Positions 27,275 through 35,552 of a stretch of 64,000 bases of DNA are shown here, piece after piece. The number at the start of each line of letters is the position of its first letter. The first letter of the stretch is position 1. Below the pieces are notes generated by a model, which was not told where the DNA came from, did no database searches, and was given only the letters and a program-made list of their open reading frames with translations. The position numbers and the translations under genes are program-made. Origin of the DNA: Mangrovibacterium marinum (GTDB taxonomy: Bacteria > Bacteroidota > Bacteroidia > Bacteroidales > Prolixibacteraceae); NCBI RefSeq assembly GCF_003046625.1, contig NZ_QAAD01000020.1, positions 1 through 64,000 of the forward strand, in the 5' to 3' direction.

Positions 27275-27302
27275 GGCATCGCAAAAACAAGACAATTATC
27301 CG

Positions 27303-27965
27303 ATGGACGTTAAAATTGAAGAAAGCTGGAAAACGATACTAGCCAGCGAATTTGAAAAGCCTTATTTCGAAAAACTGACCGAGTTTGTGCGTGGTGAATA
27401 TCGCGAGCACACGGTTTTTCCGCCGGCAAATTTAATTTTCAATGCTTTCAACCAATGTCCGTTCGATCGGCTGAAGGTGGTAATTTTGGGCCAGGATCCT
27501 TATCACGGACCGGGGCAAGCTCATGGCCTGTGCTTCTCGGTGAACGATGGTGTGGCTTTCCCGCCCAGCTTACGCAATATCTTTAAAGAGCTGAACGACG
27601 ATGTGGACAAGCCGGTTCCTGCATCCGGAAATCTAACAGGCTGGGCACAGCAGGGTGTGTTGCTGCTGAATGCAACCTTAACGGTGCGTGCCCATCAGGC
27701 CGGATCGCACCAGCGGAAAGGTTGGGAGGATTTTACCGATGCCGTCATTCACCGGCTTAACGAACAGAAAGAGCATCTGGTGTTTATCCTCTGGGGTAAT
27801 TATGCGATCCGCAAAGGAGCGTTTATCGACCGGTCGAAACACCTGGTCCTTACCTCGGTTCATCCGTCGCCGCTGTCAGCCAGCAGGGGTTTCTTCGGCA
27901 ATAAGCACTTTAGCAAAACCAACGATTTCCTGATTGCACATCAACAAGAGCCCATCAGTTGGTAG
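27303..27965 (+). CDS. ung: Uracil-DNA glycosylase, family 1
   Basis: Removes uracil from DNA in base-excision repair. The catalytic water-activating motif GQDPYHGPGQAHGLCFSV (about residues 62-79) is intact, and the DNA-binding loop HPSPLSASRGFFG (about 189-201) carries the catalytic His. FILWGNYA is also conserved. The start is set at 27303 (MDVKIEESWK), giving 220 aa, the family length; an open 25-codon extension upstream covers the repeats and the probable promoter. Confidence 0.96.
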   Translation: MDVKIEESWKTILASEFEKPYFEKLTEFVRGEYREHTVFPPANLIFNAFNQCPFDRLKVVILGQDPYHGPGQAHGLCFSVNDGVAFPPSLRNIFKELNDDVDKPVPASGNLTGWAQQGVLLLNATLTVRAHQAGSHQRKGWEDFTDAVIHRLNEQKEHLVFILWGNYAIRKGAFIDRSKHLVLTSVHPSPLSASRGFFGNKHFSKTNDFLIAHQQEPISW

Positions 27966-28160
27966 GCAGCACCCGGTTGAGGCCGGATTAGTATTCCGAG
28001 CCGAAGATTACTTATACAGCAGCGCATACCGATTATGCCGGTGAAAAAGGCTTTGGGGAGGGGTTTATGGTTGTTTGGTAACGCCTTGCGATGCAATAGC
28101 GCGGCAGTAGGGGGACTGATTTTTTCTTTAATTCCAGTTAACTATAATCTTGTTTTTATT

Positions 28161-28994
28161 TCAGTCTTGATTTCTAAAGCCCCTAAAAGTTAATGTAACT
28201 TTATCAATGGTATGGTTTGGGTATTCAGCTTGGTAGACCTCCGTTAAATCTTGGGTAAACAGGAAATATTTCCCATTTCCGTCTTCTTCTTCAACTAAAT
28301 TGTAGTTGAATGTTATGTCGTTGTAATTGAATGACAAATCTGTCAGACCTTCTGTGTCGGTTGATGTAAAACTGCCACTAGATATCTCTTCGGAAGCGTT
28401 TTTTAACTGGTATGTGCCGCCTGTTAATGTATTGCTAGCCAGTGTTAATGGGCGGAAGCTTATTGTATACTTTGTTGCTAATTCGTTTTCTATTTCGTTA
28501 TTGAGAATATCATTATCGGTAGTTATGGTATATGTAGGAGTTTCCAGCGAAATGATGGTGTAGTCTATCGTCGGAACTTTGATATTAAATCCTGCAAGAT
28601 AGTAGTCGAAGTCATCTCTTCGAAAATTTACAAATACACCAATACCAAAAACACCGGATTTGTTGGTAGAAAAAATATACCGATAATCCTCTTTTTCCTC
28701 GAAATTGAATGGGTCAATCCCTGTCTCTGAGTTGTCGATGGAATAGTCCAGCGAATAGTCCAAAACTTTAGACGTGTCAGATATATCGACATACAATAGA
28801 AAAGTATCTGCTAAGTTAACAGCTATCGTGTCTTTATCCATAAGCAATTTCTTGCTTACTCCATCTGTCGAGTAGTATACTTCAACGTTGTTAGTATCGT
28901 CTTCCGGATCGTCTGGTTCATCTGAGCTTTTAGTACAACTCAATGTGAATATTGGAATTAAAATAAACGGAAAAATTTTGAAAAAAATGTTCAT
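28161..28994 (-). CDS. Putative lipoprotein, function unknown
   Basis: 277 aa. Lipoprotein signal peptide with lipobox FTLSC (Cys20), followed by an acidic linker (SSDEPDDPEDDTNN) of the kind that targets lipoproteins outward in Bacteroidota. The remainder is rich in Thr, Ser, Asp and aromatic residues in alternating pattern, suggesting beta-sandwich folds. I do not recognise a family. It is the downstream member of three adjacent minus-strand lipoprotein genes that are visibly richer in A+T than their neighbours, suggesting a more recently acquired or fast-evolving segment. Confidence 0.7.
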   Translation of the reverse strand: MNIFFKIFPFILIPIFTLSCTKSSDEPDDPEDDTNNVEVYYSTDGVSKKLLMDKDTIAVNLADTFLLYVDISDTSKVLDYSLDYSIDNSETGIDPFNFEEKEDYRYIFSTNKSGVFGIGVFVNFRRDDFDYYLAGFNIKVPTIDYTIISLETPTYTITTDNDILNNEIENELATKYTISFRPLTLASNTLTGGTYQLKNASEEISSGSFTSTDTEGLTDLSFNYNDITFNYNLVEEEDGNGKYFLFTQDLTEVYQAEYPNHTIDKVTLTFRGFRNQD

Positions 28995-29121
28995 GGCTGC
29001 TTGTTTTAAATTTCACATGAAATTACAGATCTTGTTAATATTAGAAAAATAGGTATCTCTAAAACAGAAGCATACTGCCTTTAGGGTAGAGACAGCATGC
29101 TTTCGAAAGTTTACGAAGGTT

Positions 29122-29833
29122 CTATATCGAGTAGAATCTCCATTGCATATTATTTCTGTAATCAGAGTCGTAAGTAAATGTAGTCGGTATTGCAGGGATC
29201 CAATAAATAATATCATTGTTAGTAGTGTAAGCAATACCGTAGATGTAAGTCGTGAATTTGTATAGGGAATTCGAGACGATGGTCTCGTAATGATATCCTC
29301 TTTGGTCTGTATCATCGGGACTAGATCCCATTATATCTGTGTTCAAAACTTCGGGATAGACGTCATATCCGCCGGTTGAAACAGTTGCCGTTATCGCTCG
29401 GCAGGTAATATAGTAATTGCCGGCAGTGAAATTAAAGTTTGATGCCTGGGTGGCATTTATGCTTGCGTAGGCTCCGGTGTAAAGAGTAGAATATGTTGTA
29501 TATCCCGTAACTACGGTATAAGCATCCTCTGTGCCAATTATTATCGATTTAGTTTGCAATTCAACTGAGGAATCGTTCTCAGAAATAGTCATATTTTCAA
29601 AGCCGGGGATTAATCTGTCAATTGGGATTGGTAAATCTGAAGAAGATGTATCAAGCATTGCAATGATACTTTTCATTTCGGACGAAATGTAAGGTTCTGA
29701 ATCGATACCGGTAACCAGACTTACATGGTCTGATTCTTGTTCGGTTGGGATTACCTGATCTTCATTGTCAGAGCAGGAATACATCACCAAAATAGCCCCA
29801 AAAGCTACGGAAATAAGAGTTATTTTTTTTCAT
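29122..29833 (-). CDS. Putative lipoprotein, start region apparently frameshifted in an A8 tract
   Basis: About 237 aa if repaired; unknown family. Reading from the ATG at 29831-29833 the sequence is ATG followed by eight As (T8 at 29823-29830 on the plus strand) and goes out of frame. With seven As it would encode MKKITLISVAFGAILVMYSC, a textbook lipoprotein signal peptide with a lipobox, joined in frame to the long open frame SDNEDQVIPTEQ and onward. Without repair the gene must start at TTG/GTG/ATG near 29790 and would lack an export signal. The body is Thr/Tyr-rich, probably beta. Possible explanations: sequencing error, phase variation by slippage, or decay. Confidence 0.6.
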
Positions 29834-29986
29834 GTTTTTTATTTCAATATGTTATTGTATGTTCGATGTATTTGTGACCATGTTTAAATATTACACGATG
29901 ATAATGGTTCGTCGTGTTTTATTTTCTCATGTTGATTATCATTAGTATGTTGACGTATTTTCAATATTTTGATTATACAATATCGA

Positions 29987-30322
29987 TTATTGCTCCTCCT
30001 TTTTATTGGTTGAGATGATTGTTCTACCTGGAGGTACATCTTCCTGTTGGGATATTTTAAGAAGAATGTTGTTCTCAAAATACAAATCGCTCGTTAATAT
30101 ATAGCTATAAGATTCGACATCGACCACTTCTTTATAGGAAAGAATTTCTATTGCATTATTATCCTTTGTGTATGCTTCGACCTTGAATGGGGAACCATAT
30201 TTAGCTATTATGTAATCCCGATCTACACCTAAATGTTGTGCAACTGATCCTAGGCTTGTCGTCCTGTAACCAGCACAACTAGCAAGAATCAGAAGTGTCA
30301 GTATGAAAAAGGTTAGTTTCAT
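29987..30322 (-). CDS. Small lipoprotein, possibly BamE/SmpA-like fold
   Basis: 111 aa. Signal peptide with lipobox ILASC (Cys16). The mature part has GVDRDYIIAKYGSPFKVEAY, resembling the helix-turn and G-x-P segment at the start of BamE/SmpA-fold domains (where a Gly-x-Pro follows a helix), then ILSYKE and a strand-rich end. The similarity is weak, and a general small lipoprotein is equally possible. First gene of the A+T-rich lipoprotein group; the ~320 bp upstream to the DEAD-box gene holds only A+T-rich sequence and the helicase promoter box. Confidence 0.65.
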   Translation of the reverse strand: MKLTFFILTLLILASCAGYRTTSLGSVAQHLGVDRDYIIAKYGSPFKVEAYTKDNNAIEILSYKEVVDVESYSYILTSDLYFENNILLKISQQEDVPPGRTIISTNKKEEQ

Positions 30323-30620
30323 GTCTTTTATTTTTTATTTGTAATTGTTACGTCACCATCACTTTGTGATTCAATGACGACTGATGTACATGCTGCTTGT
30401 TTTCGTAATAATCGTGAAGTCTTGTAAAAGTATCGTATTTATGATATTATTGCAATGAATGGGAAGTTCTTTGTAAAAAAAATATTTTGTAATTGATATG
30501 TGTGGAATATTCCTTGGATGAGCTCCGGGATATTTTCTCGCTCGCGCGCGATTGCATCTCTGCTTTCAGGCGGCAGCGGGGGCGTATTTTGGGGGATGTG
30601 TATTATTCGATTTATTCCCT

Positions 30621-30628
30621 TATATTTG
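30621..30628 (+). promoter_or_regulatory. Probable -7 box for the DEAD-box helicase gene
   Basis: TATATTTG, 17 bp before the ATG at 30646. No clear -33 element. Confidence 0.4.
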
Positions 30629-30645
30629 TGGCCTTAATTTACTAG

Positions 30646-31926
30646 ATGACATTTAACGATCTCGGAATCTGTGATTCCATACAAAAAGCACTTCTGGAAG
30701 AAGGCTACAACAATCCAACTCCGATTCAGGAACAATCAATACCAACATTGCTAGAAGGAACGGATCTGCTGGCATCGGCGCAAACCGGAACAGGCAAAAC
30801 TGCAGCTTTTGCGATTCCTATTTTGCAACAGCTTTATCTGAATCCGCCGCAACGTAAAGGCCCGCGGAAGATCAAAGCCCTGGTGATTACGCCGACCCGC
30901 GAGTTAGCTATTCAAATAGCGGAGAGTTTTGATACCTACGGAAAATATACCGGCTTGAACAATACCGTTATTTTCGGTGGTGTAAAACAAGAAGCACAAG
31001 TAAATGCCCTGCGGCGTGGTGTTGATATTTTGATTGCAACCCCCGGACGCCTGCTCGATTTAATGGATCAGGGATACATTAACCTGAAGAACCTGGCCCA
31101 TTTTGTGCTCGACGAGGCCGACCGCATGCTCGATATGGGCTTTGTGCACGATATTCGCAAGTTGATCGATCGCCTGCCCCGCGAGCGACAGTCGCTTTTC
31201 TTTTCGGCAACCATGCCACCATCGGTGGTCGAGTTGTCGGGTAAGATCCTGGGCAGCCACCCCGACAAGGTGGAAATTAAGCCCGAGCAAACAACTGCCG
31301 AACGGGTGGAGCAGTCGATGTACTTTGTGAGCAAAAAGTGGAAACCCAAGTTGTTGCTGCATCTGTTGCAAACCGTCAGCTACGAGTCGGTTATTGTGTT
31401 TACACGCACCAAGCACGGAGCCGACAAAGTGGTTCGGATACTGGAAAAATCAGGCATCGTGTCTGCTGCCATTCATGGTAACAAGTCGCAAAATGCCCGG
31501 CAAAGAGCATTGAACAACTTCAAAGACGGAAAAATAAAAGTATTGCTGGCAACCGATATCGCTGCGCGCGGAATCGACATCGACCAACTATCGCTGGTGA
31601 TTAACTTCGACCTGCCGAACATCCCGGAAACCTACGTTCATCGTATCGGTCGCACCGGACGTGCTGTGTCGAGTGGTGCCGCACTGTCGTTTTGCGATGT
31701 TGAGGAACGGCCTTATCTGCGCGATATTCAGCGGTTCATTAATCAGCAAATTCCGGTTGTTGCCGATCATCCTTTCCCGGACGACGAGGACGAGGCCTTC
31801 GTTGTTAAGCCTTCGGTAAAGAAAAAAATCGCTGCTCAGCCCCGTGACAATCGGGCACAGGCAGCCGGTGACAATCGAAACCGAAATCGAAATAAGCGAA
31901 AACCCAATTATCGCGGACGACGCTAA
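30646..31926 (+). CDS. DEAD-box RNA helicase (RhlE-like)
   Basis: ATP-dependent RNA helicase, 426 aa. Motifs in order: Q motif ([13 protein letters not shown]), [12 protein letters not shown], Ia PTRELAIQ, Ib [66 protein letters not shown]. The C-terminal ~45 residues are basic and Arg/Asn-rich, an RNA-binding tail typical of RhlE-like proteins. Likely roles are ribosome assembly and cold-shock RNA remodelling; which one is not shown by sequence. Confidence 0.95.
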   Translation: MTFNDLGICDSIQKALLEEGYNNPTPIQEQSIPTLLEGTDLLASAQTGTGKTAAFAIPILQQLYLNPPQRKGPRKIKALVITPTRELAIQIAESFDTYGKYTGLNNTVIFGGVKQEAQVNALRRGVDILIATPGRLLDLMDQGYINLKNLAHFVLDEADRMLDMGFVHDIRKLIDRLPRERQSLFFSATMPPSVVELSGKILGSHPDKVEIKPEQTTAERVEQSMYFVSKKWKPKLLLHLLQTVSYESVIVFTRTKHGADKVVRILEKSGIVSAAIHGNKSQNARQRALNNFKDGKIKVLLATDIAARGIDIDQLSLVINFDLPNIPETYVHRIGRTGRAVSSGAALSFCDVEERPYLRDIQRFINQQIPVVADHPFPDDEDEAFVVKPSVKKKIAAQPRDNRAQAAGDNRNRNRNKRKPNYRGRR

Positions 31927-31928
31927 AC

Positions 31929-31968
31929 AAAACAGGCTATCCTAAAAAGGGTAGCCTGTTTTGCTTTT
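31929..31968 (+). terminator. Terminator of the DEAD-box helicase gene
   Basis: AAAACAGGCTA / TAGCCTGTTTT stem starting just after the stop codon, followed by GCTTTT. Confidence 0.8.
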
Positions 31969-31994
31969 GACAAACTTGCCCGTGGCCAGGCAGT

Positions 31995-32150
31995 GCCCTT
32001 CGCTGGCGCGGGTCTGTGACCCGTGCCTTGCTTTGAAAAAGCAAAAGGTTGCCTCAATGGCAAGGCCTCCGCTGGTAAATCGGTGCCAGCACGGTGATGT
32101 TTCCAGCACACTGAGGGCTTCGCTCGAGTGAAACCCTCAGTGTACAAACT
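31995..32150. repeat. REP-like palindromic spacer elements
   Basis: Palindromes typical of dispersed intergenic repeats: GCGGGTCTGTGACCCGTGCC (perfect GGGTC...GACCC core, near 32010-32035) and CACTGAGGG...CCCTCAGTG (near 32109-32142). They occupy the ~350-bp spacer between convergent genes. No ORF is credible here. Confidence 0.5.
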
Positions 32151-32249
32151 GTAAATCGTATCGCGTATTACTTGGTCTGCGGCCGTGCTGTGGTGAGCCT
32201 CGCAAAAAACAGCTTCCTTTTGGTACTTCTGCTAAGTAGCTGAACCGGT

Positions 32250-32292
32250 GTAAAAAGAACACGGCCACCAAATTGGCAGCCGTGTTCTTTTA
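32250..32292 (-). terminator. Terminator of the FabH-like gene
   Basis: AAAGAACACGGC / GCCGTGTTCTTT perfect stem with a 12-14-base loop and T tract on the minus strand. Confidence 0.85.
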
Positions 32293-32317
32293 TTTTAGGT
32301 GTTGAATGGGTTTTAAA

Positions 32318-33403
32318 TTAATCCCACTTATATACAATCGAGTTGATATTCATTCCTGCACCAACAGAACAAAGAACAATATAATCGCCCTTGTTAATTT
32401 GTTGTCCTTCCATATCACCTTTGGCTACAATATCGAGCAGGGTAGGGACGGTTGCTGTCGACGAGTTGCCCAGCTTTTCGATGCTCATGGGCATAATGCC
32501 TGCCGGAATTTCTTTTTCCTTATAGAGTTTGAAAACGCCTTTCAGGATGGCTTCGTCCATTTTTTCGTTCGCCTGGTGGATCAAGACCTTCTTCACGTCC
32601 TTCAGATGCAATCCGGCTTTGTCCAGGCTGTCTTTTACAACTCCGGGAACATGGCTCAGTGCATAAACATACAAGCGGTGCCCGGCCATTTTAATGTATA
32701 AGTCTTCGCCTTCGAAATCGGGATTCAGCGACTTGCCGAAGGTTAGCAGATTGGCATAGGGGTTACAGTCCGAGCGGCTCGAGTGGGCGAGAATTCCCAC
32801 CGGTTCGTCACTGGCAACAGCTTCGACGATTGTTGCTCCGGCGCCATCCGAGAAGATCATCGAGTCGCGGTCGTGCGGATCGGAGACCCGCGAAAGGGTA
32901 TCGGAACCAATAACAACGCCGCGTTTAAAGGTCTCGCTGCGGATGTAGGCATCAGCCACAATCATTCCCTGTGTCCAGCCCGGACAGCCGGAGATGACAT
33001 CGTGGCAGATACAGGCCGGATTTTTAATGTCCAGGTTTCTTTTCACCCGGTTAGCCAGTCCAGGCAGGGTGTCCACGCAGGTTTGGTCGGGATGCACATC
33101 GCCAAAGTTGTGACCGAAGATGATAAAATCGAGTGTTTCCGGATCAATACCGGCCGAGTCGCAGGCATCTTTTACCGCGATGGTTGCCAGGTCGGAGTTC
33201 ATTTGATCGTCGCCAGCCCAACAACGTTCTACGATGTTGGTAATTTCCTGAAACTTGGTGACAATTTCCTCGTTCGATTTTTCGAAAGGTTTGCGGGTTG
33301 ACGGGTCGTAGAACTCATAGTCTAAAAAATATTCGTTTTTGACCACTTTGGGCGGAATACAGCGACCTGTTCCAATAATTTTGGTGTAAATCTTTTTAGT
33401 CAT
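32318..33403 (-). CDS. 3-oxoacyl-ACP synthase III-like protein (FabH family)
   Basis: Thiolase-fold condensing enzyme, 361 aa, longer than housekeeping FabH (about 320). The catalytic triad is present: Cys in DVISGCPGWTQG (about residue 124), His in VLIHQAN (about 283) and Asn in LGNSSTATVP (about 315). The GGTGxY-like start is IIGTGRCIPPKVVKNEYF. An insertion, FEKSNEEIVTKFQEITNI, is typical of the Bacteroidota subfamily. The acyl substrate is unknown; fatty-acid initiation or a secondary lipid pathway are both possible. Start chosen at 33403 (MTKKIYTK). It lies just downstream of lpxH. Confidence 0.85.
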   Translation of the reverse strand: MTKKIYTKIIGTGRCIPPKVVKNEYFLDYEFYDPSTRKPFEKSNEEIVTKFQEITNIVERCWAGDDQMNSDLATIAVKDACDSAGIDPETLDFIIFGHNFGDVHPDQTCVDTLPGLANRVKRNLDIKNPACICHDVISGCPGWTQGMIVADAYIRSETFKRGVVIGSDTLSRVSDPHDRDSMIFSDGAGATIVEAVASDEPVGILAHSSRSDCNPYANLLTFGKSLNPDFEGEDLYIKMAGHRLYVYALSHVPGVVKDSLDKAGLHLKDVKKVLIHQANEKMDEAILKGVFKLYKEKEIPAGIMPMSIEKLGNSSTATVPTLLDIVAKGDMEGQQINKGDYIVLCSVGAGMNINSIVYKWD

Positions 33404-33430
33404 AATGATCAAATTTGCTCCTGCAAATTC

Positions 33431-34183
33431 CTATTTAATATATCTTTTTAATTCAAAACTTTCGCCATCGAACACACCATACGAAAAGTGATTGATCCAA
33501 TCGCCCAGGTTGATGTAATGGCTGTTATTTCCAATCGGCAAATTTAACAACAAATGTCGATGTCCGAAAATAAAATAGTCAATCTCTTCATTTTCAAGCA
33601 CCGACTTTGCAAAAACAAACAGCCCTTCTTTTTCCGGTCCTTTAAAGTCGTCACCCATTCCTTTGTCCAGCCGGCTCTTTTTCGACCAGCCGTGGGCAAT
33701 GCTGATGGCCAGATTGGGGTGCACACGGGCAAACAACCATTGAAAGAAGCGGTTTGTAAATATCTTTTTCAGAAAATGATAGCCGGTGTCGTAGGGATCC
33801 AGTCCATCGCCATGGGCCAGGAAGAACTTCTTGTTGTTGAAGCTGACACGCATTTCGTGGTAATGTACCTGAACCCCCAATTCGGTGGGCAGGTAGTCGA
33901 ACACCCAAATGTCGTGGTTGCCCGTGAAAAAGTGAACCGGGATGCCCGAGTCGACCAGCTCGGCAATTTTGCCGAGGCTGCGCGTAAAGCCTCGCGGAAC
34001 AACTTTCCGGTACTCGAACCAATAGTCGAAGATATCGCCCATCAGAAACAAGGCGGCGGCGTCGTGTTTTATTTCATCCAGCCATTGCACAAAGAGCCGT
34101 TCGCGTTCAGCATTGTTATTGAGCGCGGGGGCTCCGAGGTGAACATCGGAGATGAAGTATATTTTATTTCGCGGTGCTTTCAA
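33431..34183 (-). CDS. lpxH: UDP-2,3-diacylglucosamine diphosphatase (LpxH-like), TTG start
   Basis: Calcineurin-like phosphoesterase making lipid X in lipid A synthesis. Metal-binding motifs are all visible: DVHLG (about residue 13), GDIFDYW (about 50), GNHD (about 88), AHGDG (about 124) and GHRH (near 218). Length ~250 aa is normal. No ATG is available: an in-frame TGA lies just upstream of a TTG at 34211-34213, and the next candidate is the TTG at 34181-34183 (LKAPRNKIYFISD), preceded by an A/G-rich stretch. I choose the latter because it matches the family N-terminus. The C-terminal neighbour is the FabH-like gene. Confidence 0.85.
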   Translation of the reverse strand: MKAPRNKIYFISDVHLGAPALNNNAERERLFVQWLDEIKHDAAALFLMGDIFDYWFEYRKVVPRGFTRSLGKIAELVDSGIPVHFFTGNHDIWVFDYLPTELGVQVHYHEMRVSFNNKKFFLAHGDGLDPYDTGYHFLKKIFTNRFFQWLFARVHPNLAISIAHGWSKKSRLDKGMGDDFKGPEKEGLFVFAKSVLENEEIDYFIFGHRHLLLNLPIGNNSHYINLGDWINHFSYGVFDGESFELKRYIK

Positions 34184-34249
34184 TTGTTCTTTCTTTCTTG
34201 AAGTGCCGACCAATCAGCCTTCACTTGACGGTAAATTAACAGGAAGTGC

Positions 34250-35407
34250 TTATTTCAGCAGGTTGCCCAGTAAATTGTTCAGGGCAGGTCCCTTCAAATC
34301 TTTAGCAATAATTTTCCCTTCGCGATCCAGCAAGTAGTTGTAGGGGATGCTGCGTACATTATACATGCTAAGTGCCTTGAGGCTTCCTTCCATATCGCCC
34401 ACATTGGTCCAGCTCAACTTATCCTTTTCAATGGCATCCACCCACTCGTAACGGTTTTCGTCAACCGAGACCTGATAAATTTCGAAGCCTTTATTTTTAT
34501 ATTTCTTGTAAACTTCAACCAAAACGGGGTTCAAAATGCGCGATCCGCGATCCATGGCCGACCAAAACTGCAACAATACATATTTACCTTGCAGCGAGCT
34601 TAAGGCAATTTCTTTGCCATCGACGTTGGGCAGAACAATGTCGGGACTGTTAATTCCCTGTGTTTGAATGAAGTTTTTCATTCGCGCGGCCCGTTCTTCC
34701 TGCATCAGTTGCAGGGTGTTGGTGTAAAGTGCCTGTACGTGTTCCGATTTCGGGAAAAAAGAGTTTAAGGCCGAAGCAGCAAGTTTTAACGACTGCAGAT
34801 CCTGAATGACATAAGTCTCGTCGTCGAATTTTTGGTACAAGGCTAAAACGTTGGCCATGGAAAAGGGGTGTTCCGACACAAATTTTTGGGAATATTCAAT
34901 CTGTGCCTGGCGGATATCGTTGTACTCCTGGGTCCATTTTTCAACTTTGGCCGTCATATTGGCATCGCTGCGGAACGAAATCTGCAGGGTGCGCAGCGAA
35001 TCGAGCTGGTGTTTGGTGCGGCTCAGATTCTGGTTCAGTTCTTTGACATAGGCAGAACCTTCAGATCCGGATACCGAATATTCGCGCCCAAAGTTGGCGG
35101 CATCGCCTTTTACCTTCACCTGCTCGGCCGAGTCGACCAGTAAGGTGATGAAGTTATTTTCACTTAAACGCAGCAGAAAGAACGTTGGGTAACTGACGTT
35201 TCCTTCAAAGCTGAAGTCTCCGTTTTTGCTGATTAACACCGAGTCGATCGTTTGGGTTGACGATACCTTTAACTCATCGAGATAAACGTACGAACCTTCA
35301 GCATTGCTGATCTGACCTTCGATTTTATACTTTGTAGAATCTTTACATGCAACAATTACTGTTGTCAGAGCTAAGAGTAAAAGACCAAATTTTCTCACGG
35401 GTGACAT
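34250..35407 (-). CDS. DUF4369/thioredoxin-fold lipoprotein lacking the CxxC motif
   Basis: 385-aa lipoprotein. Signal peptide MSPVRKFGLLLLALTTVIVAC (lipobox Cys21), DUF4369-type beta domain (KYKIEGQISNAEGSYVYLDEL), a helical middle region, and a C-terminal AhpC/TSA-TlpA thioredoxin fold (GKEIALSSLQGKYVLLQFW). Where active homologues have WCxxC, this protein has FWSAMDRGSRILNP with no cysteine, so disulfide chemistry is excluded. The DENRYEWVDAIEKDKLSWTN segment follows the usual pattern. The start at 35407 excludes a 49-codon upstream extension. Divergent from ribF. Confidence 0.85.
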   Translation of the reverse strand: MSPVRKFGLLLLALTTVIVACKDSTKYKIEGQISNAEGSYVYLDELKVSSTQTIDSVLISKNGDFSFEGNVSYPTFFLLRLSENNFITLLVDSAEQVKVKGDAANFGREYSVSGSEGSAYVKELNQNLSRTKHQLDSLRTLQISFRSDANMTAKVEKWTQEYNDIRQAQIEYSQKFVSEHPFSMANVLALYQKFDDETYVIQDLQSLKLAASALNSFFPKSEHVQALYTNTLQLMQEERAARMKNFIQTQGINSPDIVLPNVDGKEIALSSLQGKYVLLQFWSAMDRGSRILNPVLVEVYKKYKNKGFEIYQVSVDENRYEWVDAIEKDKLSWTNVGDMEGSLKALSMYNVRSIPYNYLLDREGKIIAKDLKGPALNNLLGNLLK

Positions 35408-35494
35408 TTTTTTTATTCGAGCGGTAAAAATAATAATTTCAACCTCAATCAGGTATGAAGAAACAATCTTTTGAAACATGAATTTCAGGGGCGG

Positions 35495-35527
35495 TTGGTC
35501 ATCTTCGATCCAAAAAATGTATTTTTG
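35495..35527 (+). promoter_or_regulatory. Possible ribF promoter
   Basis: TTG at 35495-35497 and TATTTTTG at 35520-35527, spaced 22 bp (slightly long). 25 bp before the ribF ATG. Confidence 0.35.
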
Positions 35528-35552
35528 GCCAGCCCGAGACAGAAAAGTGAAC

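Noticed and set aside
26655-27302. Extended N-terminus of ung or small peptides in the repeats
   Set aside because: Repeat-encoded sequence lacks family similarity, and a promoter-like box lies inside the would-be extension.
29013-29315. 100-codon minus-strand ORF overlapping the lipoprotein at 29.1 kb
   Set aside because: It overlaps the 3' half of a better supported gene in another frame and has no recognisable features.
32318-33403. Housekeeping fabH
   Set aside because: The length and insertion fit a divergent FabH-like subfamily, so no gene symbol was given.
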